64,000 nucleotides of DNA from Diploscapter coronatus (Eukaryota; Nematoda; Chromadorea; Rhabditida; Rhabditidae), in the NCBI GenBank assembly GCA_964036155.1, contig OZ038422.1, positions 47,453,201 to 47,517,200 on the forward strand. Reading direction: 5' to 3'. Shown piece by piece: positions 36,445 through 48,317 of this stretch. The position numbers and the translations under genes are program-made. The notes beneath the pieces are model-generated. The model saw nothing but the letters and a program-made list of their open reading frames with translations, was not told the DNA's origin and made no database searches. Positions within the stretch are counted from its first letter, which is position 1; every line of letters begins with the position of its first letter.

Positions 36445-38436
36445 ATGGCGGGTGGAATGCACTTTTTGGTCGGCCTGGCCACGGACGATTTTGTCATCAT
36501 CGCCGCTGACAAAGCCAACATCTCGTTCGGAGCCATCATTGCGACCGACGGTTAGAGAATTTGTTATTTTAAGTTAATACAAAATTTGATAGGTTTCAAA
36601 AATTAACAAGGTTTCTTCCAAGGAAATTGATATGTATTTTCCATTAGATAGACAAATTGATGATATTTTGGGGATTAATTTTCCCTGAACAATTTTCAAA
36701 TAAGTTTCAAAGTTTGATAGGGCGTTTTATTGAATTCTAGTTGTTAATTTATTGATAATAAGCCAAAGGAAAAATTAAAATGATATTTCCAGACCATAAC
36801 AAAGAGTTTCGCCTCGGAAAGAAGCTGACGATGGCGGTGATCGGCGAGCAGGTGACATTACCATAAAATTAAAATTCTTAGCCTCAGGTTTAACCTAGCC
36901 TTAAGAAGTTAATAATAATTGAAATTAAAAAATTAACTCTTAGTTTGAAAATGGATTTGATTCTGATTTCAGGGCGACACCGACCAGTTCGGCGAGTACA
37001 TCAAGGCCAACGTCAGTCTGTATGCCGTCAAGAATGGTATTGGATTTTTTTTTTCTAATTTTTAAAGACCATTCTCACGCAAGAAACATTATAATTGAAG
37101 AATTTATTTTACAATTTTCTTTGAACCTTACTTCAAAATTTGTAACGTGGATTAAACGATCTTGTTTATTAGGGTCATTGAAATTTGATATTTAGCGAGG
37201 AATCATGAAATTTTTCAAGATTTATATAATCAAGTTTTGGTCCAAGCTGAATTATCTCCCTAGTTCTTCATTTTCTGATAATTTTGCTTGAAACATCAGA
37301 AAGATTCAACGTCTTACATTCCATCTATTTTGTTGTTTTTTTTTTCTGTAGAATACTCTCAGAATTTTTGAATTGAAAAATTTTCAGGCTACGAGCTGGC
37401 GCCGCACTGCGCACACCACTACATCCGTCTGCTGATCGCGCGCGGGCTGAGATCTCGCGACGATCCCCGATTCGTGGTCGACGCCCTGATTGGCGGCTAC
37501 GACGACATCGAAAATAAGGCCTATCTCGGTTCCGTCGACTATCTGGGGAATTCCCTGCCTAGTCAGGTACTGAAATTCACTTTCAAAAGCGTTTCTTATT
37601 AAAAACGAATTTAAAATTTTTATCTTTCAAGAAAATATGTTTCAGAAAAATTTCTGATTTTGGAATTTCTACTATTCACCAATTTTTGCTCATTCTATGG
37701 AGATAAACTCAAGAATTCAATAAGTCTCATTGTTTTTGTTTTATTGAAGTACAAGGTTTCTTGGAAGTAAAATTTAAAAAAAAAAAAAATGTCCTGAAAC
37801 AACAAATATGGATTTGCAGAAATTCCTTTTCCGCGGCTTCTCGGGCCGTTTCTGCTATTCGATCATGGACCAGCAGTACAAGCCGAATCTGACCGAGGAG
37901 GAGGCAATCAAGCTCGTGGACAAGTGCATCCGCGAGGGCAAGAAGCGATTCGTCTCCAATTTGCCCGGCTACAGACTCTCCATCATTGACAAGGTGAAAA
38001 AATATGACTAATAAAAGACCGTCTTTTCTGGCTCACTGTAACCACCATTACCCTCTTTAGAGAAATGGATGGGGAAAGACAGGGTGGTACTACACAAGAA
38101 ATCGTTTTCTATTAATCATTCAATATTCGGCCATTTTGATGGTTTTGTGTTTTAATGTTTCTTTTGAAATATGATATGTTTCATGATTTTGGAAGAAATA
38201 TGGTCGAAAATGACAGATGATAATAAGCTTTGGATTAGAGGCGTACAAAGATAACGCGTTGTTGACTAACAGCGCACTTTTCGGAATAGTTTTCGAAACG
38301 TAAACACATAAATAAAAATTAGATTTTTGTACACCCCTGCTTTGGATTATTAAATTTTCGAAAGGAAAGGATTTTTTAGATATCGACTTGTATTTTTCAG
38401 AACGGCTACCGCAGACTGCCAGACATTGTCTTCTAA
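36445..38436 (+). CDS. pbs-4: 20S proteasome subunit beta type 4 (PSMB2 orthologue)
   Basis: Six exons (36445-36550, 36793-36851, 36973-37036, 37388-37566, 37820-37993, 38401-38436) join to 205 residues, close to human PSMB2 (201). The sequence follows PSMB2 throughout: MHFLVGLATDDFVIIAADK at the start, GEQGDTDQFGEYIKANVSLY, NGYELAPHCAHHYIR, GGYDDIENKAYLGSVDYL, and a C-terminus INKNG-type loop (IIDKNGYRRLPDIVF). The subunit has no propeptide and no N-terminal catalytic threonine, as expected for this structural, non-proteolytic member of the beta ring. All introns are GT-AG. Intron 5 carries a hAT-type MITE (38236-38339). The gene is convergent with mrrf-1, as in C. elegans as I recall it, with AATAAA at 38555-38560. 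Confidence 0.96.
38236..38339. mobile_element. hAT-type MITE inside pbs-4 intron 5
   Basis: 104 bp with terminal inverted repeats TAGAGGCGTACAAA and, from the other end, CAGGGGTGTACAAA. It is flanked by perfect 8-bp direct repeats CTTTGGAT (38228-38235 and 38340-38347). CAGGGGTG ends and 8-bp duplications identify hAT. It is non-coding and sits 60 bp before the last exon. Confidence 0.8.
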
Positions 38437-38957
38437 ACCCTCACTCTGATATGCCAGCCGGTATTCCACGAAAATCAACTGATAAATTGCATCATTTCCG
38501 GTTCTTTTTTTATTTATTTATTTTCCTTTGCAAGTGGTTGAAATGATCGATATGAATAAATTTGTCGAGTTTTATCTTGAGGTTAACAAATACGGTTTTG
38601 GGGTAAATGAATTTATCTTTTTTCAGGAAAAATAAAAATTTTAATCGCAATAAACAAAAACTGGACAAACATCAACGTTAGAAACTTTGAAAAAGATGTA
38701 TCAAATTTTGAAGCGCACCTGAATAGCTTATCATTTTCATAAAAATCTCAAAATAAATCACGAAAAGAAAGTTGTACATTTTATCAAGTCCAATCTACCA
38801 AAAATAGCCCTACTTTAACAAAAATATGAAATTCTTGAAAGGTATTACTTTCCAAGTGACCCTATTCTTATACAAATATATATCCGGATATATGAAATCT
38901 CTAAAGTTTAATCACTAGGGATATGATATATTTGGTAGATGATATCCCTCCCTTTCT
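38437..38957. other. Spacer between convergent pbs-4 and mrrf-1
   Basis: It holds the two 3' UTRs. pbs-4 has AATAAA at 38555-38560. mrrf-1 shows only an ATTAAA variant on its strand. The word GGATATATGAAATCTCT at about 38889 recurs near 50133-50275. Confidence 0.6.
38555..38560 (+). terminator. Polyadenylation signal of pbs-4
   Basis: AATAAA lies about 120 bases after the stop codon and is followed by T-rich DNA. Confidence 0.65.
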
Positions 38958-40544
38958 CTAAGCAACTTCAGTGAGCAATTCCTTCTGTTTGGTTTCGACG
39001 TGTTCAGCGCCCTTCAGCTCGAAAGTCTTCTTCAAGCCAAGCATCGTCTCGCGGACCTTCTTCATCAAATCCGGCTTCGCTGCGTTCGCGGCAGAGGATT
39101 TCTTGTCCATTTTAGAGTAGACCTGAAAATAGGTATGTTTCAAAATTTTATGAGTTTTCCTGGAAATCTAATTGATTGCTAAAGGCATTTTCATCCTGGT
39201 TCTACGAGCGAGGTTCATAAGTTTCAAGGTTCTTCAGCATTGATCAAAACTCTATCTATAATATTACGCTGATTATCTCTAAAAATTTAACAAAAAATGA
39301 AGAAAAGCGAATAAGTTTAAAAATTCCTTATTGTAATTCTATGTTGTTACTCTCAGATAAACATTTTAAAAATTCTAGCCTCATTCAAAGCCGACTTGTA
39401 CTCGTTGAGAACCTTCTTGGCGTCATGGACCATATGCTCCCTTCGTTCTCTAGTCATTTTGGGCGTCGGCACGTACAGAACGACGCCTTGTTGTTGGGGA
39501 GTCACCCCCAGGGCGGATTTCTGAAATTTCAATTTTTGACTACAAGAATGCATTTTTCGACCTCAATAGCCAATTTAGCAGATTTGATAGCCGTGGGATT
39601 GTCGGCGAAGTTGATCATCACCATGTGAGGCGTTTTGAGAGAAACTCGACCCAAATGCGACATGCGGTGCTCCTGAAAAGTAAATGTAAGTCTCCGAAAT
39701 TCTGAAAGGAGGCATGAAATTCAAAGTTTGATGGAGCTAAAGTCGCCTTTCAATTTGAATTTTTACAAGTTTCAAAATTTTTCGCTATTTCATATAATTT
39801 TAAATTTTGACTATATGAGCTCTTGACATTTTCAATAAAAACAAAACTCCTTACATCGCCACCGTCCGTCTTGACGAGCAGGTTTTCGTATTGTCTTAAG
39901 TCGACCTGAAAAAATACACCTCAAACATTCAGGCATTTGCAAAATACCTGCAGAGAAAAGTGTTTTGTGAGTTCGTCCAGTAGAATATCCTCCAGATTTT
40001 TCATCTCTTTCATGCACGCCTTCACGAAACCACTCTCTTCATCGGTTAGAGCAGCGACGGGGGTCGATCCGGGACTCTGAAGAGCAATTTTATCTAATTA
40101 AAAATGTTTCAAGGTTTTTTGCAAAAATCAACGATCAATACTCGAATAACCTTCTGCCGTCGGTTGATGATAATAAAAGGTTACTCGAGTATTAATTACC
40201 GATTTTTGCAGGACTATTCATAACTTTTTTTTAAGAATGATCCCCGATCGTTCACATTTATGAAGGACTGATCCACGATTGATCGAGGAAAAGATTTTCG
40301 CTGAGTTCTCCCTCAAAATTCAAACAAAAGTTCAAGGAAAAGCTACCTTTTTCTTGTGTTCCGGCTTGTTTTTGGTTTTCATCTGAATCGCCGAGGCGTG
40401 GAGCTCCGCGAGTTGGTTGAAATTGCTGAAGTTGGCCGGGACGAGACTCGGAGTGGAGCTGCAACTCGCTATGGACAGACTCCGGTGTCGGAGCAAAATC
40501 GACCTGTGAAAGGCACGGAAGAATGTCGACGGTAGCCCGTGCAT
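38958..40544 (-). CDS. mrrf-1: Mitochondrial ribosome recycling factor
   Basis: Six exons (40544-40347, 40076-39948, 39905-39855, 39672-39562, 39520-39380, 39122-38958) join to 264 residues. The N-terminus MHGLPSTFFRAFHRSILLRH is basic, hydroxylated and free of acids, a mitochondrial targeting signal. The rest is RRF: a three-helix arm with LTDEESGFVKACMKEM, the middle domain (LGRVSLKTPHMVMINFAD), then VPTPKMTRERREHMVHDAK and the C-terminal helix to LLTEVA. With mitochondrial EF-G2 it splits spent ribosomes in the matrix. The intron after exon 5 begins GC (LNE|GCTAGA), the only join that keeps the family sequence LNEVYSKMDKK. A palindromic element (40120-40210) sits in the first intron. The ATG directly follows a TTTCCAG acceptor, a likely spliced-leader site. 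Confidence 0.94.
40120..40210. repeat. Palindromic element in mrrf-1 intron 1
   Basis: TGCAAAAATC and AATACTCGAATAACCTT on the left are repeated inverted on the right as AAGGTTACTCGAGTATT and GATTTTTGCA, with a 7-bp non-matching step and a loop of about 25 bp. It looks like a 91-bp MITE, although no target duplication is clear. Confidence 0.6.
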
Positions 40545-41839
40545 CTGGAAATTCTTAAAATTTGTGAGAGGAAAATGTTCCCGAGTTTCCGCAAATTCAG
40601 GAAAAAGGGACACAAAATGTCTCCGAAATTCGGGAATAGTGAGAACAAAAAGCGTGCGATAGAATTGCGACTTTCAAATGCGCCTGATCTGTTTTTTTGT
40701 TCACTGCTCTACTTCTGTTCCAAACATTCTCCACACCGATTAATTTTCTCGATTTTCCAAGACTATTTTTTCGAAATTAGTCATAGATTTTCGAGAAATT
40801 CCAATTTTTCGCCCACAAATTGACTATGTTTCAAAACTTGGGTTGAATTTAGGAAGTTTCCTTGAAAAGTTTACTCAGTTTGTCTAGTGCGTTTTTATTT
40901 TTAATTTACAAACATTTCGGGCCCCACTACGATATTCCGCTTTATTTTTACTCCATACCTAGACATCACTTTCAAACCGTGACGATATTCGGCTATTTTG
41001 AATCTAAAGCTTCTATAAATTTTACGCAGTCGAAGGCCAGCGAAATAATGCGTGAAATGAGGAGACTTTAGAAAGTCATAGAAAACTGAGATATTGTTGA
41101 AAAGGGAAATGGGGTAGGTAAAAGCATAGAGATTTTGCGCTTGAAGATGCTCTCTTGGAGATAACTTGTATCTCTATTTGTTGGTTTTAGTAACTAGGGA
41201 AATATCTGAGGTTTTTGGGGGCGAAGAGAAAAAAGAACGAAATATTGGAGGATTTTTGAGAATTAGAGAAAAAAGGATTTCATAAATCCAGCTTTGTTTG
41301 TTACTGATAATCCCTCTCCTATCATTTTATCTCACGCTTCATTAATCCCCTTGCTTACTTCTTTCCGTCTCTCATTTTCCTGTATCTCTACCTTTTTCTT
41401 TTTCTCTTAGTCTATTTTATGTCACTCTATCTCTCGTCACATCTCGAGTACCTGTAACTCGCGAGAACAATTCCACTCTTTTCCATTCTCCCATTTTCCA
41501 AAATCGATCGATTTTTCCGACCGGTATTTTTCAAAATTTTCCGCCCGTCTATGTTATGCTAATTTTCTGGAAAACGGTGATATTTTGTGCAGGAATGTTC
41601 AAAATTGAACTTTTCTATTGAAATTTTATCCCCATTTTTAAGGTAAAAGATTTAAATCTTTGAAAAATCTATCGATTGACTCGTTTTTACTCTGACGCTT
41701 TTATGATTTGCCTAATTCTTCCTCATCCCCTTCTTTTTTCTGTTCTGCAAAAAGGCAGAAAAGAGTAACGAGTTGGGACACTGCATTAGAGCGAATTCAC
41801 TCTTGCTCGTGAGCACAGCTCTCTGATCTCATGTTGAAA

Positions 41840-41926
41840 GATAGGCAGAGAAAAAACAGCTAAGCTGTGATTTCTCCAAGTCTCGGAGACGAGAGCGTTA
41901 ATGCAAACATTTTTTCTCCGCCTATC
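41840..41926. repeat. Hairpin, 17-bp stem
   Basis: GATAGGCAGAGAAAAAA at 41840-41856 pairs with TTTTTTCTCCGCCTATC at 41910-41926 with one mismatch. A small CAGCTAAGCTG palindrome lies inside the loop. Confidence 0.6.
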
Positions 41927-43591
41927 CTATAACGTTGGGTCGCCAAAATAGGCTTTTCCCTCATTACAATGCGCTGATTATGCCAGTCAGCGCTAATGTC
42001 ACGAGTTTCGCCCATTTTTCTGGGTTTCCTTTAATTTCTGGTAAATTTCAAACTTCGGCAGGAGTTCTAGCGAATTTTTTTTTTTCGAAATTTTAGCATA
42101 AAATCTCAAATTAAATCAAATATTTGCTAGGGTACCCTAATTAATTCAGTTTTTCACCCTTTTGCACAGCTATTTTTATGAAAGTCGCCCCGATTTTGCT
42201 CCCGCGGATTCCCAATGAATTCCCCAATTATTTCTCAGCTCATTTGCACCGAGGGTAGCTGTGATTATGCAGGGCTACACTTGTCGTGTGTGTGTCTTCT
42301 CAAGTCTACTCGGCCTAGACTGACTACCCTTTTTCCTTTCCCCTACCCCTCTACCCTAGGCCAGCCCCCGTCCTACTATCGATTTCTCATGCCCCTCTCA
42401 GCAAGGGCTTCCCAACTCCTCGTCCGACACTCAAATATGGAAACTTTTACAAATCCCTCCGTATTAACACTTTCAACCACCTGCTCTAAGAACTTCCAAA
42501 CCTCAACAAAACCGATTTTTACTACCCATAACGAAGGCATATCAATTACAGTATCGTTTTGTTTATTTTTTTTATCTTCCAGACCTGATTTTACCCTGCT
42601 ATTTGCTTGAAATCCGATATCGTGTGTTCCCGAAAATTTTAAAAATTCCCGCCAAAATTACCCTAATATATTCATCGATTTTTTCGATTTACCGAAAGTG
42701 CATGCAAGTTGCATTCGTTTTACGATGATTTATCATGCATTTTTCGTTGAATCAGAGAAAATCTCGGTTTTCGTTAGATTTTACGAAATCTCTTCTGAAA
42801 TGTTCTAGAAATTGTCAATTTTGCGGAAAATCGATAGATATTATCAATTATTGGGCGAGGTCCAAAATTTTGTTTTTATTCTGCTGTTGTCTTCAAGAGG
42901 TAAAGTTCAACTGAACTGGTCTGGGCGCGGGCCGAGACACCAATTATCGATCGGCAAACGGCGCTCATTTTTGCTCTCGCTGCCCAACCCAAGGGGCTTG
43001 AATCACTCACCGTCTTTTCTTATTTGAACCACTTGGACTTTTGGCCCAGAGTATTTTCAATTATCCAAATCGTTTTCTTCTCCTATTTCTCAACATGTGA
43101 TGGCTTCTTCTGTAATTTTCATATTCTCAGCCATTATTTTTTGTATTCTTATCTCTTTGAACCACTTTGCAATAGTATTCTGATATCCGATCCGTTTTAT
43201 CCGGGCTATGCTTTATTATGAGTCGAGTTTTTCTAGTTTGAGGTTCATTAAGCCTCATTTAAAAAGTCTTTTTCAGCAGTGCTCTGTGCTCTTTTTCTTT
43301 CAAGTGATTCAGCGCTTTCCCTGGTTGGATTGTCGGTAGAGGTGAAAGTCAGTGAATTTCCCTAATTCCTTGCAGGTGGGTAAAATTTGTAAATTAAAAA
43401 TATTAGTTTCTAGTTTTTAGTTTTAATTGCGTGATAATATCATAGAGTGATTCTCGTTTTCAGTGCAATCAATTTTGAAACAGAAATTTTAAGGGGAGAA
43501 TTTTTTCCTATGATTTTTCGGCCAGTTTAAAATCATCGATAAAATGTATTTTTTCAACATAGTAATTATTTTCGAAACATCTCTTTAGTTT

Positions 43592-43594
43592 CAG
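43592..43594 (+). other. Probable spliced-leader acceptor of sur-6
   Basis: TTTAGTTTCAG ends six bases before the ATG. It could also be the end of a 5' UTR intron. Confidence 0.5.
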
Positions 43595-43600
43595 TAAGAA

Positions 43601-46600
43601 ATGGAGGTGGATGAACCAGCGGGTACTTCGATGGAGGCGTCTGTGGACGAGACCGGGGCTGCCGGTGGAAGTCAGACTCAGCAGGTATACTGGAATTATT
43701 ATAATTTAAGAAATTATTGCAGCTCTCTTTAAAAATATTGATTTTTAACGCGATTATTTTATTTCTTTGGAGGAAATAAAATTCTTGAAGAGTACTGTGA
43801 TTTATTGATTTTTGCAGCCAGTACCTGGCATCGACTGGAGGTTCTCGCAGGTGAAGGGCAACATCGAAAACGATGACACGCATACGGATGGTATTATTTT
43901 GAAGCGTTTTTTTTTTTTAAAATTGAAACATTTTGAAAAGGTCGCTCATTTTTTAAAGCATTTTTTTCAAAAAAAAACTTAAAATGCTGAAAAATTGAGG
44001 AAAAAAAAGATTTTAATTTTCAGCGGACATCATTTCGTGCGTGGAGTTCTCTCATGATGGAGAGTATCTGGCAACGGGTGACAAGGGCGGACGGGTCGTC
44101 ATCTTTCAACGGGATCAGAGCGTATGCTATTTTATTTTCTAAAAAAATCTTTCAAGATTTTTGAGAGTACAAATAAACATCACTTATCAGTTCTCGATCA
44201 AGTTTTTGTTTTAACAAAGGTTATATTTTATCAAAATTCTTAGGAATAGCTAAAATTTTTCAAATATAAAACGAAACTTGATTTTTTAATTGAAATTTTT
44301 TCAGGGCAAATACGTGAACGGCGCACGCTCACGAGAGTACAACGTCTACTCGACTTTCCAGTCGCACGAACCCGAATTCGACTACCTGAAGTCCTTGGAA
44401 ATCGAAGAGAAAATCAACCAGATCCGATGGCTCAAGAAGAAGAACGCCGCCAACTTCATCCTTTCTACAAATGGTGAGAATCTCGAGAGAAAGGATAAAA
44501 ACTTGAACGATTAACTTTTTTTTTTGCATTTTTTAAGTACTGTTGATTTTTCTAATTTTTAACCATGACAATATTTTTAAAAGTTGGGTTTTGAAACACA
44601 AAATTCCAGACAAAACCGTCAAATTGTGGAAAATCAGCGAGCGCGAGAAGAAGGTCTCTGACGACGCCTGGAATGTGCCGAGAAATGGAAGGAGGTTCGA
44701 ATTTCTTGACAAAAATAGGTTTCAAAAATGAAAGGAGAACAAACCAAATTACGATTTATTAACCCCACGTCTTTGCAAATCCTCAAATCCAACAATCCCA
44801 GCAAGTGCTTTTGAAGGCCTCATTTTTGATTAAAAAGGTATAAAATTTAAAAACTCTCCCTCTGCTCTGCTTGAAGGTTATAAATTTTCAATTTATGCAA
44901 TTTTCTTAGAGATTAATTTTAAATGTTTAGCAATTTCGTCGGGAATCTGCAAATTCCGTCGATCGTGCCGATGGAGCTCATCGTGGAGGCGAGTCCCCGC
45001 AGGGTGTACGGCAACGCGCACACCTACCACGTCAACTCCATCTCCGTCAATTCGGATCAGGTAATTTTTTCTCGTTCAGATCTAGCCAGATTTAAAATTT
45101 TCTTGAACACAAAAATAGGAAAAAAAAATTTTTCTATGAGAAGCTATACATAAAGTGTGAATAATGAACGTTTTAAGATGTTTGCTTTTAGTCGTGTCTA
45201 AGTCTTGATTAGATTATCATTTTTTCGTTACTTTCAGGAAACGTTCCTCTCCGCTGACGATCTCCGCGTCAATTTATGGCATCTGGAGATCACCAACGAG
45301 TCTTTCAACATTGTCGACATAAAACCGGCAAACATGGAGGAACTAACTGAAGTGATCACCGCTGCCGAGTTCCATCCTCATCAGTGCAATTGGTAAATTT
45401 TTGAAAATTTCTAAATTTACCCTTTTAAGATTTGAAAATACACCCCTTTACTAAGATTTTAGAAAGTGCACCCTTTCTGAAAATTTACAATTTTCAGGTT
45501 CGTCTACTCGTCCTCTAAAGGCTCGATTCGTCTCTGTGATATGCGTGATAGAGCGCTCTGTGATTCTCATGCCAAAAGTAAGCATTTTTTTATTAGGTTT
45601 TAAATTTAAAATTGAGATTCTCTTTGATGAAGCCATAATATGATGCGACTTATTTTTTATCAATCTAATTTCTATGTTTCAAACTTTACAAAATGCATTT
45701 TTCATATTAATTCGAGCTGAGTTACTGTACCCTTCATAAGCGACAAAAACATACGGATTATTGATTTATCGACTTTTTCCAGTTTATGAAGAAGCGGAAG
45801 ATCCCTCATCGCGCTCGTTCTTCTCGGAGATCATCGCTTCTGTGTCCGACATAAAATTCTCCCACAACGGCAGATATCTACTTACCAGGGACTACCTCAC
45901 TGTCAAGGTATGGACGCTTTCTTTTTTGTACAATTTTCAGATTTAAAAAAATTTTCCAAACTAAAAGTCGAAATTCACTAATGGTCCTTGAAATTGGAAA
46001 TCATTATTTTTGAAACTTGTGTCAAGATTGTAAGGTTGTAATGATATTTTCCGAAATGTAAATTCTACACAGCATTCGGTCAACAAACCAAAGCGATTTT
46101 AAAATTGGAACTCTTTGAGTTTTTTCGTGAAACTTGTAAAACAATTCTATGCAGAAAAAATAATTTTTGCCAAATTTTATTCAGTTCCCTGGAAATTTAG
46201 AAATTTATGGAAAAATTAAAGTAAAGCGAGTTTTTTTTAGATCTGGGATCTGAACATGGAAAGTCGCCCCGTGGAGACGTTCGCCGTACACGACCATCTG
46301 AGGACGAAGCTGTGCGCTCTGTATGAGAACGACTCCATCTTTGACAAGTTCGAGTGCGACTGGAGCGGGGATGATAAGTAAGGGTTTAGGGCTAAGTACA
46401 ATCTAACTTAAGAATTAATACGATAATTCTGAGCATAAAATATGAAATTTTGTAAAACGTATCTAATTTGAGAAGGAATAAGTAAGCAAATTTTATCACG
46501 AGAAACACGTCTGCATCATCAGTTGGCTTATTTTGAGAACGGATTTTGAAACGTATATGTTTTGGAAAGACGATAATTAAATTATGGGCTATCGAGCTGT

Positions 46601-47847
46601 GACACTGAACATATCTTTCGACGCTTGGTTTATAAGAAATCTTGAAGCATAACTTATAATTTAGTATAGATCAACATTGAACTTTTTCAGACACGTGCTA
46701 ACCGGCTCGTACCACAACCTGTTCCGCACGTATGCAAGAGGGCAGTCAGCGAATGAAGCCAAGACCTGGGAGGCTCGGTAAAATATTTGATAAATCATGT
46801 AGAATTCTTGATCTGAACTACTCTCTATTATCTCTGAGATCGGTATTGCTCCTGTCTCTGGGCAAAGGCGATGGTGCGAGCCGCACGCAAGCCCAGATCT
46901 AAGGAGTATTTGAATCAAGATGATCGTGCGACCTACCACCACCTCTAATATTTCCTTCACAATATTGTATCTTTAGTCTTGAATTTTCAAAAATCTTCTC
47001 CATTTGTAATGAAGTCGTAACGTAAATTTCACTCCTACGATCTACCCCTGTATATTTTTGAGTGTGACTCAAATACTCCCTAGGTCTATGCAAGTCGTGA
47101 GTGAAAATAATGTAGAAAGTGAAGAGAGCACGGCGAGGACGCAGGTAGACAAAGAGGAAAGGCTTTGCACCTTCTCTTTCGTCCTGAGACAGATAATTCC
47201 GATCTCAGGGATAATGGAGAATAACTCCAGGATCAAATTCTAAGATCCATTGCACATCTTAAAACTCGGAATTAAAATAATTTCTGAGATTAAAGAACTA
47301 AGACATATGATTGCAGACCCCAGGAGCCCTATTCCCTCCTCAAGACAAGGCGCGTCGGCAATGCGTTCAAGAAGAAGAAACAACAGGCCGAGGTTTGTTT
47401 ATTGCTATTTTAAGTCCAAGAATCAGAATAATTTTATCGAGATCTCTATAACAAGCTGTGTAGCTAGACAAGCATTGAAATTAATGATTGTCTTTGTCAA
47501 TTCTATCTTCCTGAAACATCCCTTTTTGATAAAGCACTGACAAACGTACGGCTATCAAATTTACTATTTTGCACTTGAAACTATTATTAGAAAATCTACT
47601 TTTCCAGAATTCTACAGAAGAGGATCTGCCTCAGGATGCGTTGGACTTCAACAAGAAGATCCTGCACACCGCGTGGCATCCACAGGTACTAGATTTATTA
47701 TTTTTTAGCGTGTTAGATCTATTAACTTTTTAGTTAACATTTTAAGCACATGGTTATGATTTCATTTTTAAAAAATGACTATGATTGCAGGAAAACATCA
47801 TCGCTCTCGCTGCCACCAACAATCTCTACATCTTCTCCGACAACTAA
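43601..47847 (+). CDS. sur-6: PP2A regulatory subunit B55
   Basis: Fourteen exons (43601-43684, 43818-43890, 44024-44121, 44305-44473, 44610-44694, 44931-45060, 45238-45392, 45498-45577, 45783-45907, 46241-46377, 46691-46777, 47317-47392, 47608-47685, 47791-47847) join in frame to 477 residues. All are GT-AG. The protein is a seven-bladed WD40 propeller of the B55 family: [20 protein letters not shown] opens the first blade, followed by [54 protein letters not shown] repeats and the closing [18 protein letters not shown]. The N-terminal 28 residues are acidic, variable and unlike vertebrate B55. B55 selects substrates for the PP2A core enzyme; SUR-6 acts positively in Ras/Raf signalling and in cell-cycle control. 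Intron 11 holds a 440-bp foldback. Confidence 0.95.
46801..47243. mobile_element. Diverged foldback element in sur-6 intron 11
   Basis: The left arm (AGAATTCTTGATCTGAA, then CTCTATTATCTCTGAGATCGG and AAAGGCGATGGTGCGA) is repeated inverted on the right (CCGATCTCAGGGATAATGGAG ... GATCAAATTCTA). Arms of 130-180 bp are interrupted by indels. Further in, GGAGTATTTGAATCA and TGACTCAAATACTCC also pair. TA abuts both ends, which would fit a Tc1/mariner-type duplication. It is non-coding and clearly older than the palindrome at 53421. Confidence 0.65.
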
Positions 47848-48272
47848 ACACTTTGGCAAGCGGGCATTTTGATACTATACCCGGAAGATAGATCAGCTGG
47901 TTTTCAAATCTATCTTTTACCATGGAATAGAAATTTGATAGAACTCTCAATAGAAAATGCTATGTTTTGAGTTTTGAAAATTATTCCAAAGTTTTGGAAA
48001 AGTTGCTTGAAAATAGGCTGAGATGTCTTTTCGGATTAGGCCAAAGCCCCACCCAAACCCAGCCCGGCCCTACTTTCCCTGTAAAATGAGTTTACTGATT
48101 GATTCATCCAGGTAACTTTTTATCCTATTTTCTACTCATTTTTTGCCCAGAATTCACCCAAAAACCTGCAATTTTCAGAGATTTCTGTAAAATTCAAAAA
48201 TTTTTCATGAAATCACAACGATGCACAATTATTTTATGCCTGAACAATGCCTTCAATACAAAAATCTTGTAA

Positions 48273-48317
48273 AGGCCCGTCCAGACTTGATTGCAATGCA
48301 ACTGTCTGGACGAGCTC
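48273..48317. mobile_element. Minimal 45-bp inverted-repeat element
   Basis: AGGCCCGTCCAGAC and, on the other strand, GAGCTCGTCCAGAC form the ends, with only 17 bp between them. TAA abuts both sides (48270-48272 and 48318-48320). The interior TTGCAATGCAACT resembles the subterminal TTGCAAGTTGCATGCAACT of the element at 52430. Confidence 0.65.

Larger units (their letters stand above)
40545..43600. other. Spacer between divergent mrrf-1 and sur-6
   Basis: No exon was recognised. The + strand is purine-rich at about 41060-41280 and strongly pyrimidine-rich from about 41290 to 42370, so a bidirectional start region near 41280 is likely. A stem of 17 bp (41840-41856 with 41910-41926) lies within. 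A TTTCAG acceptor at 43592-43594 precedes the sur-6 ATG. Confidence 0.55.

Noticed and set aside
42215..42610. 131-codon plus-strand frame beginning MNSPIISQLI
   Set aside because: It lies in CT-rich presumed leader DNA of sur-6. There is no family resemblance, and codon use is unlike the flanking genes.
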